Assembly: GCA_013398295.1 (NCBI GenBank)
Contig: VZSF01000890.1
Span: 434,001-498,000, forward strand
DNA from: Chionis minor
Lineage: Eukaryota; Chordata; Aves; Charadriiformes; Chionididae
Reading direction: 5' to 3'
DNA length: 64,000 nt
Shown here: one piece after another, positions 1-22,900 of the stretch
Position numbering within the stretch: position 1 is the first letter of the stretch
Layout of the letters: each line of letters starts with the position of its first letter
The notes under the pieces: generated by a model
Seen by the model: the letters and a program-made list of their open reading frames with translations, nothing else
The model's database searches: none
Told to the model about the DNA's origin: nothing
Program-made: the position numbers and the translations under genes

Positions 1-108
1 TAGTCTTTTTTTAAGCAACTTGCCAAAACTTGATTAAAGCAAACAAAACTCATTTATGTTTTAGCTCTCATTTCCCTTTAGGGCCTCCCATCCCTCAATG
101 TTTATTTT

Positions 109-164
109 CCTTTTTTTTTTTTTTTTTCTTTTTTTTTGTTTCCTTTTTTTTTTTTTTTTTTTTT
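109..164. repeat. T-rich low-complexity tract
   Basis: Almost uninterrupted T with a few C and G. A translated Lys-rich frame on the other strand is an artefact of this tract. Confidence 0.9.
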
Positions 165-3100
165 CCCCATTTGTGATGAAACCAATCAATTATCCTACTT
201 TGGATGGAAATTTTCAAGTCACAGCTTTGGATGAAAATATTTTTCCAGAAAACTAAGTTTCCCCTCAAATAGGTGATGTTCATCCACATGCAGAGGAACT
301 ACTTCCACCAAGGCATGATGCCAATCGTCACAAGTCTTTTGAAAACTCAGGTAGTGAACAGGCATTATGCAGAAAGATAACTTTCCCCCTGAATGAACCA
401 GCAATAACTACTGTCTTCCTCTGTCCGCTCTTTATGGAGTTCTCCTGACCTGTCCTGCTCTCCAATACTGTCATCATCAGCAACTCCTTTGCAGGCTTCC
501 AGCCTGCGGGCTGATGACACATTTGAAAAGCAAGCTCTCCCTCTTCCTGCAGTCTGACCCATTAGCCTTAGCGCTGCTGGACTGCACCTAAATAAGGGCT
601 GAGAGAGGAGGCAGAACAAGAGGGGTCTTTTCACAGAAGAATAGGGTGAACCACTGGACACCAGCCAGTCAGGCCTGGGAAGCACCTACAGCCTCACATG
701 ACTCAAGCAAATGTCAGAGCTGAGGCTCCTGCCCCACGCATGGGATGTAAAATGCAATCCCTGGGGGTGATGCAGAACATGAACCTGAAATGTCAAGCTT
801 CACAGGATTTGTGCCAGATATTCACTATTTGTTGATTACCAAGAACAATGTTTGAACTTTTCTTTCCATGTCATTATCCTTCATTGTCCCTCGTTTTACC
901 TCATCTCATCTTCCATAGCTAAGAGGACAGACTTTTTTTCCTGCCACTTCACTTATATCTGAAGGGTAAGAACTGTAATTAACATTTATGGCTATATGCC
1001 TCTAGATTAGGAATAGTTTTGAGCTAATTTTGTGCAGAAACAGCACTTGCTGTCTGTGATGAAACTGACACGTGAAGTACTCTCCTCTCTGACCCCAAAT
1101 CGTCACTCCTAGAAAAGACATTTTAAAGAGCCCATTAAAGGTAATTACAACAAGCCTCAGACTGATGACAGAACATGTGGGAAAGTTACTCAAAAAAGGA
1201 AACCATCAGTGAAATACTGTTTCAGCCTCTTTTCTGTAGTTCATGGCCTAATTTTAGCCTGTTTCCAAATTGTCATTGATTAGTAATTACCATACATTTT
1301 TTCAAGAATGGCTGAACAGGTCTCTCATGCAGTGAGACTGCAATCTCTTTTGGTCACCCTCACAGAGAGTACCACAGTGGAAAGACACAGTGGCCAGAGT
1401 TGTATGGTGGTCTGCAGGGAGCATCAGGGAACAGATGTGCTCCAGAGTGTTGGGATTGCTCTAGATTATCTCTAGCACCTACATCCAAACCAAACTGAGG
1501 GAAAAATCCAGACCAGGGCCTGCCATTGAGTGATGGTTTCCAGCTGAAAAAATTGCATCTCACCACTTTTATGCCAGTATGATTGTTATCGGCATCACTT
1601 TTCTGAACTCGTATTCACTTGGAGAAGTGATCTCTTTTTGCAGGCCCTCCTGCTGCAGCTGCTGATTTGTCTACCAAGACTGCCAGGAGATAAAACAGCA
1701 GTGCTGAACGGACAAATTCAGATCATGAATTGCTAGTAAGAATAATATCAGTGTTTGGTAGGCCCTCATTTTCTTCTCACTTCTAGATACAGGGATGAAA
1801 AAAAAAAAAAAAGGAAAAAGACAATATGACAATCACTTCTCTATCCCTGCTAAAGAAAATAATAATAATAAAAAAACCTTCCCAATGGACCACATTTACT
1901 TTCTGTTGTGAACCAATAATTGCAGATAGGAGACAGGCATGTATTGTTTCAGGCAAGTATTTTTTTTTAAAATAATGAGCATGCAAGAATTTAAATAGTG
2001 TCCCAAAGAAAAAGAAGTTAGACTTCTATTGGGACAAGAAATTGAAAGTCAGAAATTAAAATACCTTTTTAGAAAACTGCGTTTAGAACTTGAAGTGACT
2101 TTCAGTTGAGAAGTTCTCTATTCCGTGTCAGAAAAAAACCCTGAATTGTTTGGTGAAGTGCCACCTTGTGGCAGGCAGCAAGCCCTGCTTGCGGCAGAAG
2201 GCCCCTTGTGTACTCCCTGCTTGGGTGTGAGCGCAGCACAAGGGAATTATACTGCCAGAAATCTTGAAGCCATGGTATAAGTAAGAATATGGTTCCTAGG
2301 GAGATGTAAAATGGAGATTTCACCTTATTTTAAACGTGAGACTTGTGCTTTATGCTCATATTAAATGCAATTGCTTAGTAGGTATTAGCAAGGACGACTT
2401 TTTTTTTCCCCATATAAATTAATAAATAAGATGTACAGATGATCCCTGTCATCTAAAGTCCAGCTGAAACCAGCATTTTCACTTTTGATTAATGCATGAA
2501 ATAATAATTCAATCACTTGATACCATTTAATTTTATTTCATTCTTTATCTTTAACTGTGCTGCTCATACTGAGAATCATTCCTATATATTGATTTCTAGA
2601 ACGTGTTACAAAGAGACAAAATTCCACTTGGAGACCTTCAATGCAATGATATTGTTTGGAGCTACTTTTTTTTCTGCTATATTATCTGGTAGTCTGCAGA
2701 GAAGTATTGTTTTTCCCGCAAGCTTCAATCTTAATAGCCTGAGACCATTTCAGCTACAACACAACTTTCAGCTACTAAACAAACATTTCCCCCCCCCCCC
2801 CCCCTTCCCCCTTGAGATTTTTTCTTTGGAAAATTTTTCTTCAGTGCAAGGCCTTTTATCTATATCAGTAGTTTTCTCTCAAGCTTTCTGAACCGAAGCA
2901 AAATAAAACTCAACACCAGTAGTAAACAGACAGGTTTTGTGGACAGCTTAAAATCCTCTTAGGCAGTCATCCTATCATGAGTTCAGCCTCAAATTAAGGA
3001 TGTTTAAATCTGCAGCATTGCTTCTGTCTTCCTTCACAGCTTCCTTTGCTTTAAGCGAAGAATCATGGGTCCCTGTTGTACTGAACAGGGGCACTGATTG

Positions 3101-5548
3101 CAGCAAGATACCAGTCCTATTCCTTGAAGAGCTCTTGCTAGTTATAAAATACAAATCCATGCTTGGCTAATTGCCAAAGGTCTTAAAATTGGTTTCTATG
3201 TGCACACAAACCTTACTTACTGTAAAATTACTCTTTAGATCCCTTCCTTTGCCCCCAGCATTTGAGGGGTGAAGGGGAAAAGAGGTGCACAAAATTGGAA
3301 TTGGCAGTGGATTACCTTAGATACCTCTGGGCATTAAGGGTGGAATTGGCAGGATGACAAAAGACAATGGACACTATGCTCTAGATTTAAAAATCTACAC
3401 AGAAATCAATCCAAGGTTTATTTTAGTTGCAATTGTGCTATTTTAATTCCCTCCAGTGAGCAGCAAGAAGCAAATATTGTGAATGCTATTTCCATTTCCC
3501 TTTACCATAAAGCAGCACCTGAACAAAGCATCTGCTAACAGCAGCACTTTCCTTGTAAATTGGAGATTAAGTGACATTTCTAGTTAAAATTCAGTTTTGA
3601 GAGAGGAGATCCATACCTTTTGCTCCAAATTAATATTTTGAAAATAAATGTCTCAGTTTTAATCAGGCTTCCTTGCCAAATTTTTATTTTTGTTAGTCAA
3701 ACGTTTAGCTGGGAGGCATTTTTTTTTGACAATTAGAAATATTAAGATGGCAAACTGAATACACTTCGGCAATATATCTCATTTTGGGAGTCATTTCAAT
3801 TCTATGTGAACCGTAGCCATTATTAAGCAGTGTGGCTTAGCCCTTCCACACACAGGGGAGGTGAAACTTCTGGGGTTAGAAATGTTTTTCTAAGTTACAC
3901 AAATGATTCAGCTTTGTGTCCAAAGTGGTTGTTCATGCAAGTTATGATTTCACTACACACTGTTAAAAAGAAGTTAACTGGACAGCCTAATGACCCACTA
4001 GCTTCCACTAAAGTCTTGAATCTGCCTTTGAAAATATATTTTTTTTTTCATGTAGAAATACCAATTTGTAAGCAAAATTTTCCCCTAGAACCGGCCCATT
4101 TTGGGAATCTTTTCAATTTCCAAGATATATGGTAAATTTATTGAACAAAATATGCTACGTCACATGACCAACTACCATTGCTGTTTTCACACTAGTATCA
4201 CATTAGTGGCATAAGATTTTCTGTTGTAAGGTGGTTTGCAATGTTTTTTTATTCCTTATTGGAAAATTTTGCATGTGGGAATAGAAATTCATGTTACTGG
4301 AACATAAGGGAAGAGGTAAGATATCATTACTGTGCTGTTTCACTTCCTCTCACCTTTCTTCACATCTTGAAGTTCACAAGGTATTTCTGCAGGTTATCCT
4401 TATCCCTCTGTAGATTCTCATCCAGTACTGTCCTAGGGGTGATGACTACCCACACAGAGCAGTTTTACGCATCGACATCTCTCTTGAAAGAACGAAATAA
4501 GGCTGATTCAGTCTTCATAATACTGCTAGTAAAGGGCTACAGGGACTAACCCTGTAGTCCTGATACTTCTTTCAATACTGTATCACCATCTCTCGTCTAG
4601 TTAACCCTCTTCCCAGTCTGCAGATACTATTCCAATTCCTAACTTTTCAGGCTTAAGCACATGGCACTTTATCAAAAGCTTCAACATCAATATAATTCCT
4701 AAACAAAATCTTTGAATTAGCTTATCAAAGAAAGCTATTAAGCTAGCTAGCATGGTCTAACTTTGATAAATCTTAGCCATATTTGATTCCAATTGCATTT
4801 TCATGGTTTTGGAGGCTGTCATGCTATTAAATCTAAATTTTGAGTCTAAATTGTAGTTGCACAGAACATTTTTACTTTCCCCTCTCCATAAAATATTGCT
4901 GCTCTCAATTGCATAATGCTTTGGCCGACCTGATAGAATTATTCAAACACCTTATAGATGGAATTACAGTTTTGTATGTAACTTTTAGGTTCTTGGCTGG
5001 AAATTACCTGCTGTCTTGATGCAGATATATTGTTTAGTTTCTGTCTTGTAAGGCAATTTCTGTCTCTCATTCCATAAACCTTTAAGTCTTTCTGTACAAG
5101 ATCAGGATAGTTCATCTTACTGAAAATGGAGGTCGACTATCACTCACATAGAAAAATGTGTCTGGATCATGCCAATTTTGTCTGTGCATTTGTTGCATTT
5201 TCATTTATATGGTCAAAGAACCTTTTGAATATTTCCTTTCCAAGGTTAAATGCAGCTTTGGCAGCTTTCTTTTTATTTCTAGAATCCCTGACCTTGGTTC
5301 CTTTTTTCTCTTGCATATTCTCAAAACCTCAATTCATTTAATATTGCCTGGAGAGAATCTGAATTACTGTTTCATTATTTGAATTCACTAGTCACTGTCT
5401 ACTAATTTGCTTTTTATAAGAGAAATAAATTACAAAAGCCAAACTTAGATATTGTTAGAGAACTAAGAAGGCAAATAAACATATAAAATCATTAACATCC
5501 TCAGTTGTAAGGAATACCTAAGGAGTCTTGAAGTATTTTAAGTATTTT

Positions 5549-5552
<4 letters not shown>

Positions 5553-5585
<33 letters not shown>
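5553..5585. repeat. (GT)n microsatellite
   Basis: About 16 uninterrupted GT units followed by GAGAGA; likely length-polymorphic. Confidence 0.95.
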
Positions 5586-5587
<2 letters not shown>

Positions 5588-8399
5588 AGATACAGTCACT
5601 GCAATCTAAGTCAAACCAGTAACAATATATTAGGCCAATAACTATTTGTGGAAAAAGGGTTTATCACCAATTACCTCCATGGATTTTGGTTCTCTCAGCA
5701 TCATTATCAATATTTATTCAGCAATCTCCAATTTTTACATAAATTAAACAGTTCTAATTTGTGTGACAGTTTCTGTCTGGCAGCACCTTAGAGATGTCTA
5801 CTTATATCCAAATCTGAGGCTGCTTTCAGGTTTTCCTTAATGGTGTCAACTCTTTGCTACCTGTGTCACAGTTCCTTTTGGCATGGTCATCAATTCAACA
5901 TGAACTTAGCTCTATTTTCTCATAATTTCCAGATATCCTTTATAGCTGCCTTATACAACCCGTATATGAATAAACTTTCATGAGAAGAACAGGGAGGAAA
6001 AGTCACGGGGAGAAGTGACGTCACACGCTTCATAATTGCTGCATTTAGTATTTCTCAGTTAATACTTTTTTCAGGCTTTTCACTTCCTCTCTTCTCCTCA
6101 TGACTTCTGCTGCCTGTTCTTGCCTCCATATAACAAGTGAAAGCCTATAGTTATTATGCACTCAATTTTATGTTGTTTGTTTATTTTTCTTAATTTTCTC
6201 ATATGCTGGCCATTTCAGGTTTCAAACCTAAACAGTTTTTCCCCATCATATTAGCTTAGGAACAAATACCAAGCAGCTTCAATGAATGGCAGGAACTTTT
6301 TCTCCACACCCAGACATAGTTCAGGGTACTGCAAATAGCGTCCAAAGAAAGAAAGACTTGTGAGACTCTTATCAAGAATAGGTCACACACAGAGTTCTCC
6401 ACTTTCCTTCCCCCTCTAATTCCTGTACTTGCTGTTCCTTTTCTTTCAAAGTCTGTTATAAAAATCTGCCTCACTTCCTTCATTTCTGTGTGGCAGCTGT
6501 AACTAGCAGGCAGGTCTTCTCATTCTCTAACCCACAAGACTTAGGGCCTGCTCAAAACATGAGTGTATGCTTTTGCTTTAATGATTGAATGGCTTTAATG
6601 GCCTCTTCACAAGATCAGATTTTGCCATGCCATTTTCCTTCTGCTATCAATGCTTCTGTATGCTTCTTGTAATCCAGCTGAAGTAAAAATGCTTTACAAA
6701 GGAATCTCTATTATCTTCATTTTATAAATGAGTCAAATGAGTCACAGAGGTAAAAATACGCTAGCTAAGAACGTTCAGGAGGTCAGACTCTTGACCCCAA
6801 TCCAAAGTACATTGGATCACCCTGCTTTAATCCATTGAAATCGCTAAAGTGGATGACTTGTTAAGTTGCCACTCAGTACAAGCAAGAATGGTAGAAACAT
6901 GCATTTAAGTTGAAATCCAAGCTGCTGCTTGTGTTCGTGAAACACTGATTGGCTAGACTAAGTAAAACCAAAAGCGCAACCCAAAAGTCTTTTGTCTTAT
7001 TCACTGTTTTGCTATGAGTGCTACAAGTGAAAGTTTTCTTCCTAAATATGTTACATGTGTGAATTTTTGTTGCCCGTCCCCCATGCTTGGTAAGATGGCT
7101 CGCCTAGCCAAGACTACTTGTCTTCCTATTTATGTCATTCGTAATGTATAAATTACGTATCTCCTTGTGCAAGTGTACTTTGAGCGCACCTGGTACTCAC
7201 TGCAACCACTGAGGTTAACACAACACGTAGAAGGCATGACTCTTGCTTTTACCTGATAACGTCTAGGAGAGCTGCCTCAGACTGAGCTCCTGCTCAATCC
7301 AAATTACTTGCTATTTTTGTTGAAGCTGGGTTCAGACAGAAAGGGAGACAAGAGACGGCTTGACTTTATTATCTGACAATTAGACAGTTGAGTACCTGAT
7401 GTGAGACTTGGTAGTCTGAACCCAGAAACATCTCTGTATGTCAGGTAATGACTGCTAATTTGAGCCATCATAGGAAGACAATCAGTGATTTATTGATACC
7501 CAGTTATGATGAGAGAGAGGAGGTGAGGCTCAAAGCCAGACTCCTCAAGCCCTACCTCAGGCTGTAAAAGCAGATGTCAGTGTGTTGCTGTTGTACGGGC
7601 TCACGTTCAATAAATTCAACAGCAGTTGCATATGGCTATTTTTCTGACTCTGTTCTACAGCCTGCTGCCTAGGGCCTTCTCTCAAAGTACAAGAGGTGTG
7701 GGTTCACATTCCCACAGGAGAGAATTGAAGCAAGGTCTCTCCTTGCTGGGTAGTTTGCCCTACCATGGGCATGGTGGGAGATAAAAAGGAAGCAAGAGAG
7801 TGAAAAATAAAAATAAAATTAAGGCTGCTGCCAGCTGTCCCTTCAAATGGATGTCACCTTTAGGCAGCTGTATTTGAACATATAGCTGAAGTGTTTAAAT
7901 GCTGGAGTAGCTTCTTGGTGCTGAATCTCTTTTCACAGATCCACCTAAAAGCAGCAATAAGATCAAAGCTATGTTCCATGAATAAATTTAGATTTCAAAC
8001 ATGCTGCTGCCCTCAGAATTCCCTTGCAGCTCCCTGCCTTGCATGCTGGCTATTCTGAAACACATTTCCACTCGCCTAGTCAAAGTGTCTACTTGTATTT
8101 TGGATTCTGCTTGTCTCATTCTAGACTTTTTCACAAAAGTACCTTGTAAAAGAATTCTGGGTGTAAAGGCTAGGTAAAGTCAGATGACATTGGCTGGAGG
8201 CAAGTTAATTAAATTTTACCAGGTTTTGCAGAAACATGCATGAAAAAGGCTTGCAGATGATCCCTGAAAAGTTAGTGGAATTCTATTAAAATCAAACCAG
8301 AATTAGCATTGCAAAGGTGACTTATTAATGCGTAGGTGTGATTAAAAGGGGAGGTAAAGCATGAAGCAAACATATCAAGACAGATGACAGTTTATGCTC

Positions 8400-8405
8400 T
8401 TTATT
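8400..8405 (-). terminator. TYRP1: Candidate TYRP1 polyadenylation signal
   Basis: AATAAA on the minus strand, 81 bases after the TGA, followed by GT-rich sequence (TGTCATCTGTCTTG). This would give a very short 3' UTR. Longer 3' UTRs using later AATAAA-like sites cannot be excluded. Confidence 0.4.
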
Positions 8406-8485
8406 TTAAAGCAGATGGATGACCACCATTTACAAAATACAGCAAAATAAACAGTTTCAGTTGGATGCAAAAAAGTGCCATCTTT

Positions 8486-19129
<10,644 letters not shown>

Positions 19130-19221
19130 GATGGCGGATCCAGCAGAGCTGGCTCCTTCTGAGGGCCAGCTGTTGACGCACGCTGACTTCTCTTCTCTTG
19201 CGATGGGACACCCAGCTCCCT
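19130..19221 (-). other. TYRP1: TYRP1 5' UTR part of the ATG exon and its splice acceptor
   Basis: Upstream of the ATG the minus strand reads back about 92 bases to a long CT-rich tract ending CTCTGTAG, a textbook acceptor (AG at 19223-19222). This implies the ATG exon is spliced to an upstream non-coding exon, matching the known mammalian TYRP1 structure. The upstream exon itself I cannot fix; donor-like sites (CAG before GT) lie near 19793 and 19718. Confidence 0.7.
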
Positions 19222-19222
19222 C

Positions 19223-19269
19223 TACAGAGAGTGAAAGAGAAAAAAAGAGAGAAAGAGAGAGAGAGAAGA
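19223..19269. repeat. (AG)n/(CT)n microsatellite forming the splice-acceptor tract
   Basis: The plus strand is AG/GAAA-rich. On the TYRP1 sense strand it is the CT-rich polypyrimidine tract immediately before the acceptor of the ATG exon. Confidence 0.85.
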
Positions 19270-19941
19270 ATAAAAACAAGTGATACAAAACTCCAGGCTA
19301 CCCCTCCCACCCTAGAAAGTGCCTCTGAACTCTGCAGTTTGATACTCTAACTGGAAAAGTGAAAAACTCTGACTACAGATACTAATGTTCTTCTCTTCTC
19401 TCTCTACCTGCACAAAAGATAGTAACTACCTAGAGCTATATTTACTCATTGACTTCTATGTGCTGCCCAAGTGCTCATTTATGTTGCACATCTGCCAGAC
19501 AGATTTACTTCACTACCACAAATTGTTAAAACCTGTCTAAGGCACCGGTTTTTTGAACTTTTTTTTCCACCCCCACCCCAACCCAGTTCACGCCTTTCTT
19601 TTCTGCATTTAACTAGTGTGTCTTGCTCTCTACTCACTAGTTCCCCTCTGTGTTCCCGTGCTGTTCTCGAATGGCAGCTCCACTAGGAAGTGAAGCTACA
19701 ATGCTTCATGCATTGTACCTGTTCTCTCTTTCTGGTACCTCTCCTCTGCTGAGATCCTGTTCTATCTCTGCACGTCCTACAGCTGTGTCTAACCTGAAAT
19801 AAGCACTGCTAATTTCTCTACTGGTTCAGTCTGCTTAATAATCCTTCTTCTACCAACACAGTATGGCTTGGCCTCAGCCTCCTTCCTCTATTAATCCCCT
19901 TTCTACTTCAGTGCATTTCCCCGGACTTTAAGTACTTGAAG

Positions 19942-19952
19942 AGCACATGATT
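19942..19952 (-). promoter_or_regulatory. TYRP1: M-box-like element (candidate MITF site) upstream of TYRP1
   Basis: The minus strand reads AATCATGTGCT, one mismatch from the melanocyte M-box AGTCATGTGCT, with the CATGTG E-box core intact. MITF binds this element in the proximal promoters of TYR and TYRP1 in mammals. Its position fits a promoter serving a short non-coding exon between about 19910 and 19700. The transcription start is not determined. Confidence 0.5.
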
Positions 19953-22900
19953 TCTTTCATGCTTATCTCCTTGTGATTTTACAAGTTTTAGCAAAGGTCA
20001 GAGACAAATACTTGAATTCAAAACAGAACAACTGTGAAGTTGGGTTTTTTTTTAATTACTTGGAAAGAAAGGCTCACTTGAAAATAGACAAAGAACACTG
20101 GAGAAATTCACATTTAACCGACCTCTTTTTTAAAAAAAAAATATTAAAATTCTCCAAATGCTATTTCCAAGATCAGGCCAAAGTAAGTGACAAAGATGTG
20201 TTATTTAGAAAATGAAACACTACAATCTCAAACTTACATCTTCCAGTTTAACTATTTATTTTGATAATAAAATAGAAAGGCAATTATCATATTGGAGTAT
20301 CCTGAAGTGCTAAATTCTAAGCAGGTGCTAAGGAAGGTAATGAAACAAAGAAATAGAGAAAAACAGACTCTGAAATGAAGAAAATGCTTCCTTATTCTTT
20401 GCCAGGGCAATTTCCACTCAGCAAAACTGGCCTTATTCAAGCTCTTATTCCCTTCCTGATCTATCAATAAAGATGGCTTTCAGTGAGGTGAGGATATTTT
20501 GTCAAGAAACATATTAACTGGCACCAAGACAAGGCATTAACAAGTTTTCTGGGAAAAGGTTCAACTACAGTGTAACTGACATCGAGTAGAAAATGGATTA
20601 CCTACTCCTTCTTCTGCTTCTCTATATGCAAGTAAAAATGTGAAAGTGCACCCAGTTCTGGCAGGCCACAGAAATAGTCTTTTGTGCGTTTATTCTTACC
20701 AACCTGCCATGGACCACAACAGTGAACTTTGCCATCTGTGGCTTGTATAACCAAACATGCTATAGCTTGCTTCAATGAGGACCAAGGCTTTCAGTACACT
20801 TCTCCATATCTTTACTTCATTCTCCATTTGCAGACAGGAATATTTGATAATCCCTAAATGAAATTCTTTCCTTTTCTGGCTTTCATTTTGTTCTCCATTT
20901 GAGCCTATTTTGTCTTCTTTACTAGCTTATTCTGAACCTGCTTCTTTCCAAGCTTAAAGCTTTTCTCTTTGAATGTGTCTATTGGGACACATGACACAAA
21001 TTCACTGTTACCTGAAGGTAAACCAGAGCTAGTAAAAAAATTCTTGAGATTTTATCTGAAAAGAACTCCCAGATCAAAGAAGAAGCATATATGTTTTAGC
21101 TATGAATATTTAGCAAATACAGCAAATTCATAATAAGCTTAGAAGGGATAAATCCCGCTGCTTAGAAAAAGCCCCAGTAAAAAAGAGCAAACAGATACAC
21201 TGACTGTGGTTGCCTGGCATCATAGAACTTCCCCTTATAATGGTGGACATGATTAGACCTTTTGTAAGCCTTCTGCATAGCCAGCACTTATGAATTTTGT
21301 TCAGCAGACTACTAGAACTGCACAGCTGAGGATCATTTCCCTTCTTTGCCCCCAGATGTTCCCTTGTGTTTCCAGCTGGAAACACTGCTGAACAGTTTGG
21401 CAGTATGTAATCCCTTTGATAGTCTTTATTTTTATATTCTTGCCCTTAGAGATTCCTGCTCCCCTACTGTGCCTGGAAAGATTTGACCTTGGACATTATC
21501 CAAATGCACAACATCTGTGTTTCTGTGGCTTTGTTCAGAAAGGGCTTGTCTATATAAGCAAGGTAATGTGGAAAAAGTCGGTGTGTGTGAACCCCTAGCT
21601 CACTAATTGCCTGTGTGGACTAAAAGACTTGCAAAGAAAGTTAGTCAATGTGCTAGACATTTGCATATAGTTTGCACAATTTTCCTTGTGCAAACATTAG
21701 TTCTTGATGCTGAGAACAGGTCTCTACGCAGCCACGCAAGGTTTAGCTGTGCCCTGTAGCCTAATGTACTGAAAATGTTATGAAAATACAGTTAGTTCTA
21801 TTTTTGCTTGAGTGGTGATGAAAGCCGATTTTCTGGTTCTGTCTTACCTCATACTGTTAGTTGTATAGTCAACCATCAGTTCTCTGGGAACTACCTTATG
21901 GTATTTACTGAGTGCCTAAGATTTACAAATTCTTTAAAATACGAGGTACTTTGAGAGATACCAAAGTACACCAAGATTCTTATTCACCAATCTCAAGACA
22001 CATAGACCCCTAGAAAAAATTAGTTTTTGTCAACTTTGCCAAAGTTGCATGGAAAGTAGTTGAGTATTATTACTGTTATTTGTGTATCGCCTTTGGTGTA
22101 GTGAAAACACACTACAAGTGTTTGTGTACTGAGTATTGGAGTGGTCAAATGGATGAATTTTGCAGTGGGCAAATGAGCATCTGAAATGAAAGTGCAATTG
22201 CGGTAGCCTTCATCATCACAGTCTTAATCTTCTGAGGGTTTGGAAACCAAGAGCCTCATCTTCAATTGTTGTAAACTGATCCATGATTTACATTGCCTGT
22301 GGATCTTGGCTAGGTCACCTTAGCTTCTTTTTGTTAGTTTTTAGCATTATTTGGTTTTGGTCCTTTTCTTTTTTTTTTTTTTTTAACATGTAAGTACCAT
22401 CACTAGTCAATCTTTCACAAAATAAGTCAGATCCTCAGTTTACAAACCCAGCTTTGAATTGGTTTGAATTTCTTTTTCCTTCCCAATAGAAGAAAATAAT
22501 GCTGCTTTTATGAAAAAAGCAGAGCTAAATATCACTTATATGAAAAGTAGGGGCTTTGAAGATGAGTCAGAACTGACCTTCTGTTTCCTGTATCTAAACA
22601 CCTCAGTACAAACACAAATGTTCAGAAAATTTGGGTTCACATATGAATTCAAATGCTGCATGGGATCTTTCTTTGTGAAAAACAAGTTACCAGAGCACAC
22701 TTACTCCTCATCTGTGTCTAGATGTGAAAACATGAAAACATAATTTTCAATATGAAACTCTATGTATTATATAACAAAATTCAAGGCAAGTGTTTTTCAA
22801 TTAATTAGTTTCTAAAAATATTTAAATGAGTATGAGAAGACATTGTCATCTTTTCATTTGAACTGGGAAATGTCATTTCCAATATTTATACATAAAACTG

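Larger units (their letters stand above)
1..8399. other. Intergenic sequence downstream of TYRP1
   Basis: No coding region is supported on either strand. Open frames are short, without family motifs or splice-compatible partners. Low-complexity tracts include a T-rich run near 109-164, A-run 1798-1813, C-run about 2791-2804 and a GT microsatellite at 5553-5585. No CR1 or LTR recognised. Confidence 0.6.

Noticed and set aside
2517..2891. 124-codon plus-strand frame
   Set aside because: Contains a poly-Pro stretch from a C-run and is otherwise low-complexity; no family motif.
19130..19310. Longer N-terminus for TYRP1 from upstream in-frame Met codons
   Set aside because: These codons lie in the CT-rich intron tract upstream of a clear splice acceptor, and the protein would lose a proper signal peptide.
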